Assembly (NCBI RefSeq): GCF_963556105.2
Contig: NZ_OY829945.1
Location: 725,001-789,000, forward strand
Reading direction: 5' to 3'
Length of the DNA: 64,000 nt
DNA from: an uncultured Tolumonas sp.
GTDB taxonomy: Bacteria > Pseudomonadota > Gammaproteobacteria > Enterobacterales > Aeromonadaceae
Position numbers and translations under genes: made by a program. Positions 63,761 to 64,000 of the stretch are shown here, one piece after another. The notes under the pieces were generated by a model that saw only the letters and a list, made by a program, of their open reading frames with translations, was not told the origin of the DNA and searched no databases. The first letter of the stretch is position 1, and each line of letters opens with the position of its first letter.

Positions 63761-64000
63761 AAAGTCGTGCCACCGTAGACGGGATGTGTAGCTAAGAAAT
63801 CAGCCACGCTGGGCGTGGTCATCCCGGTGATAGATTTATGTTGTTGTAATGCAGTACGTATTTTTGTACTCCGCACTGAAATGCGCTCTTTGACCACCAG
63901 CAATTGCCAGCGCTGACGAATGTCACTGGCGCGGTAAAATTTATCAAAGGCCGCGGCATTATCCGGCCCAATAACCAGCAGCAGTTGGTCATCGGGCTGA
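63757..64000 (-). CDS. NadD-like nucleotidyltransferase, C-terminal part
   Basis: The last 80 residues are present; the N-terminus lies beyond the right edge. LLLVIGPDNAAAFDKFYRAS and VRSTKIRTALQQHKSITGMT include the ISSTxIR-like motif of nicotinate/nicotinamide mononucleotide adenylyltransferases. VADFLATHPVY closes the protein. It would form dinucleotide from NMN or NaMN, the step NrtR would regulate. The HxGH motif cannot be checked here. Confidence 0.8.
   Translation of the reverse strand, partial: QPDDQLLLVIGPDNAAAFDKFYRASDIRQRWQLLVVKERISVRSTKIRTALQQHKSITGMTTPSVADFLATHPVYGGTTL

Overview
The window looks like a chromosomal segment of a gammaproteobacterium close to Tolumonas/Aeromonadaceae. 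This is inferred from the mix of gene families and gene orders (purHD, pilAB, lptFG-pepA-holC-valS, rbs operon, NrtR beside a NadD-like gene) and from remembered protein similarity; no database was searched. Most of the window is ordinary core genome with compact operons and clear hairpin terminators.

Layout. 1-955: start of a type IV pilus cluster (pilA, pilB cut by the window edge). 1229-5124: purH-purD and an Lrp-type regulator, with two related palindromic intergenic repeats. 5219-5434: a promoter-like palindrome and an ORF-less, hairpin-rich transcript ending in a strong terminator, a candidate small RNA with repeated GGA motifs. 5566-7233: ettA. 7356-16131: an integrative island of about 8.8 kb in the 3' end of tRNA-Leu(CAA). 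It has integrase, AlpA-type regulator, an Icd-like protein, a DnaB_N/RepA-type helicase, iteron-like repeats, a gene-poor stretch and an unrecognised three-gene membrane cargo operon. The island has separated the tRNA gene from the hairpin that looks like its original terminator.

16404-24339: RDD protein, divergent lptFG / pepA-holC-valS. 24393-25699: an IS110-family (IS1111-like) element directly behind the valS terminator, with a 5' hairpin covering its ribosome binding site and a long 3' non-coding end that probably encodes a bridge RNA. 25778-30358: small-molecule and stress functions (DUF4865, tautomerase, carboxymuconolactone decarboxylase family, two LysR regulators, DoxX, pirin). 30362-36610: amino-acid and D-amino-acid metabolism: pepD, alr, dgcN-dgcA and a D-amino acid aminotransferase. 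Seven tandem 25-bp repeats, apparently copied from the alr 3' end, lie between alr and pepD. 36705-39034: ahpC and ahpF behind a perfect OxyR site.

39320-48250: cold shock protein, HD hydrolase, LysR/DUF1127 pair, and the ribose operon rbsDACB-K-R with a second upstream rbsD copy and a perfect RbsR-type operator. 48350-53813: a calcium-motif protein, a periplasmic molybdopterin-fold protein coupled to a membrane GGDEF-EAL protein, and draG-draT for reversible ADP-ribosylation of nitrogenase reductase, although no nif gene is in the window. 53929-64000: two chemoreceptors, hemL, erpA, a small lipoprotein, anmK, tyrS, and an NrtR-type NAD regulator overlapping a NadD-like gene cut by the window end. 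Three ERIC-like elements (5434, 16969, 57448) are scattered through intergenic regions.
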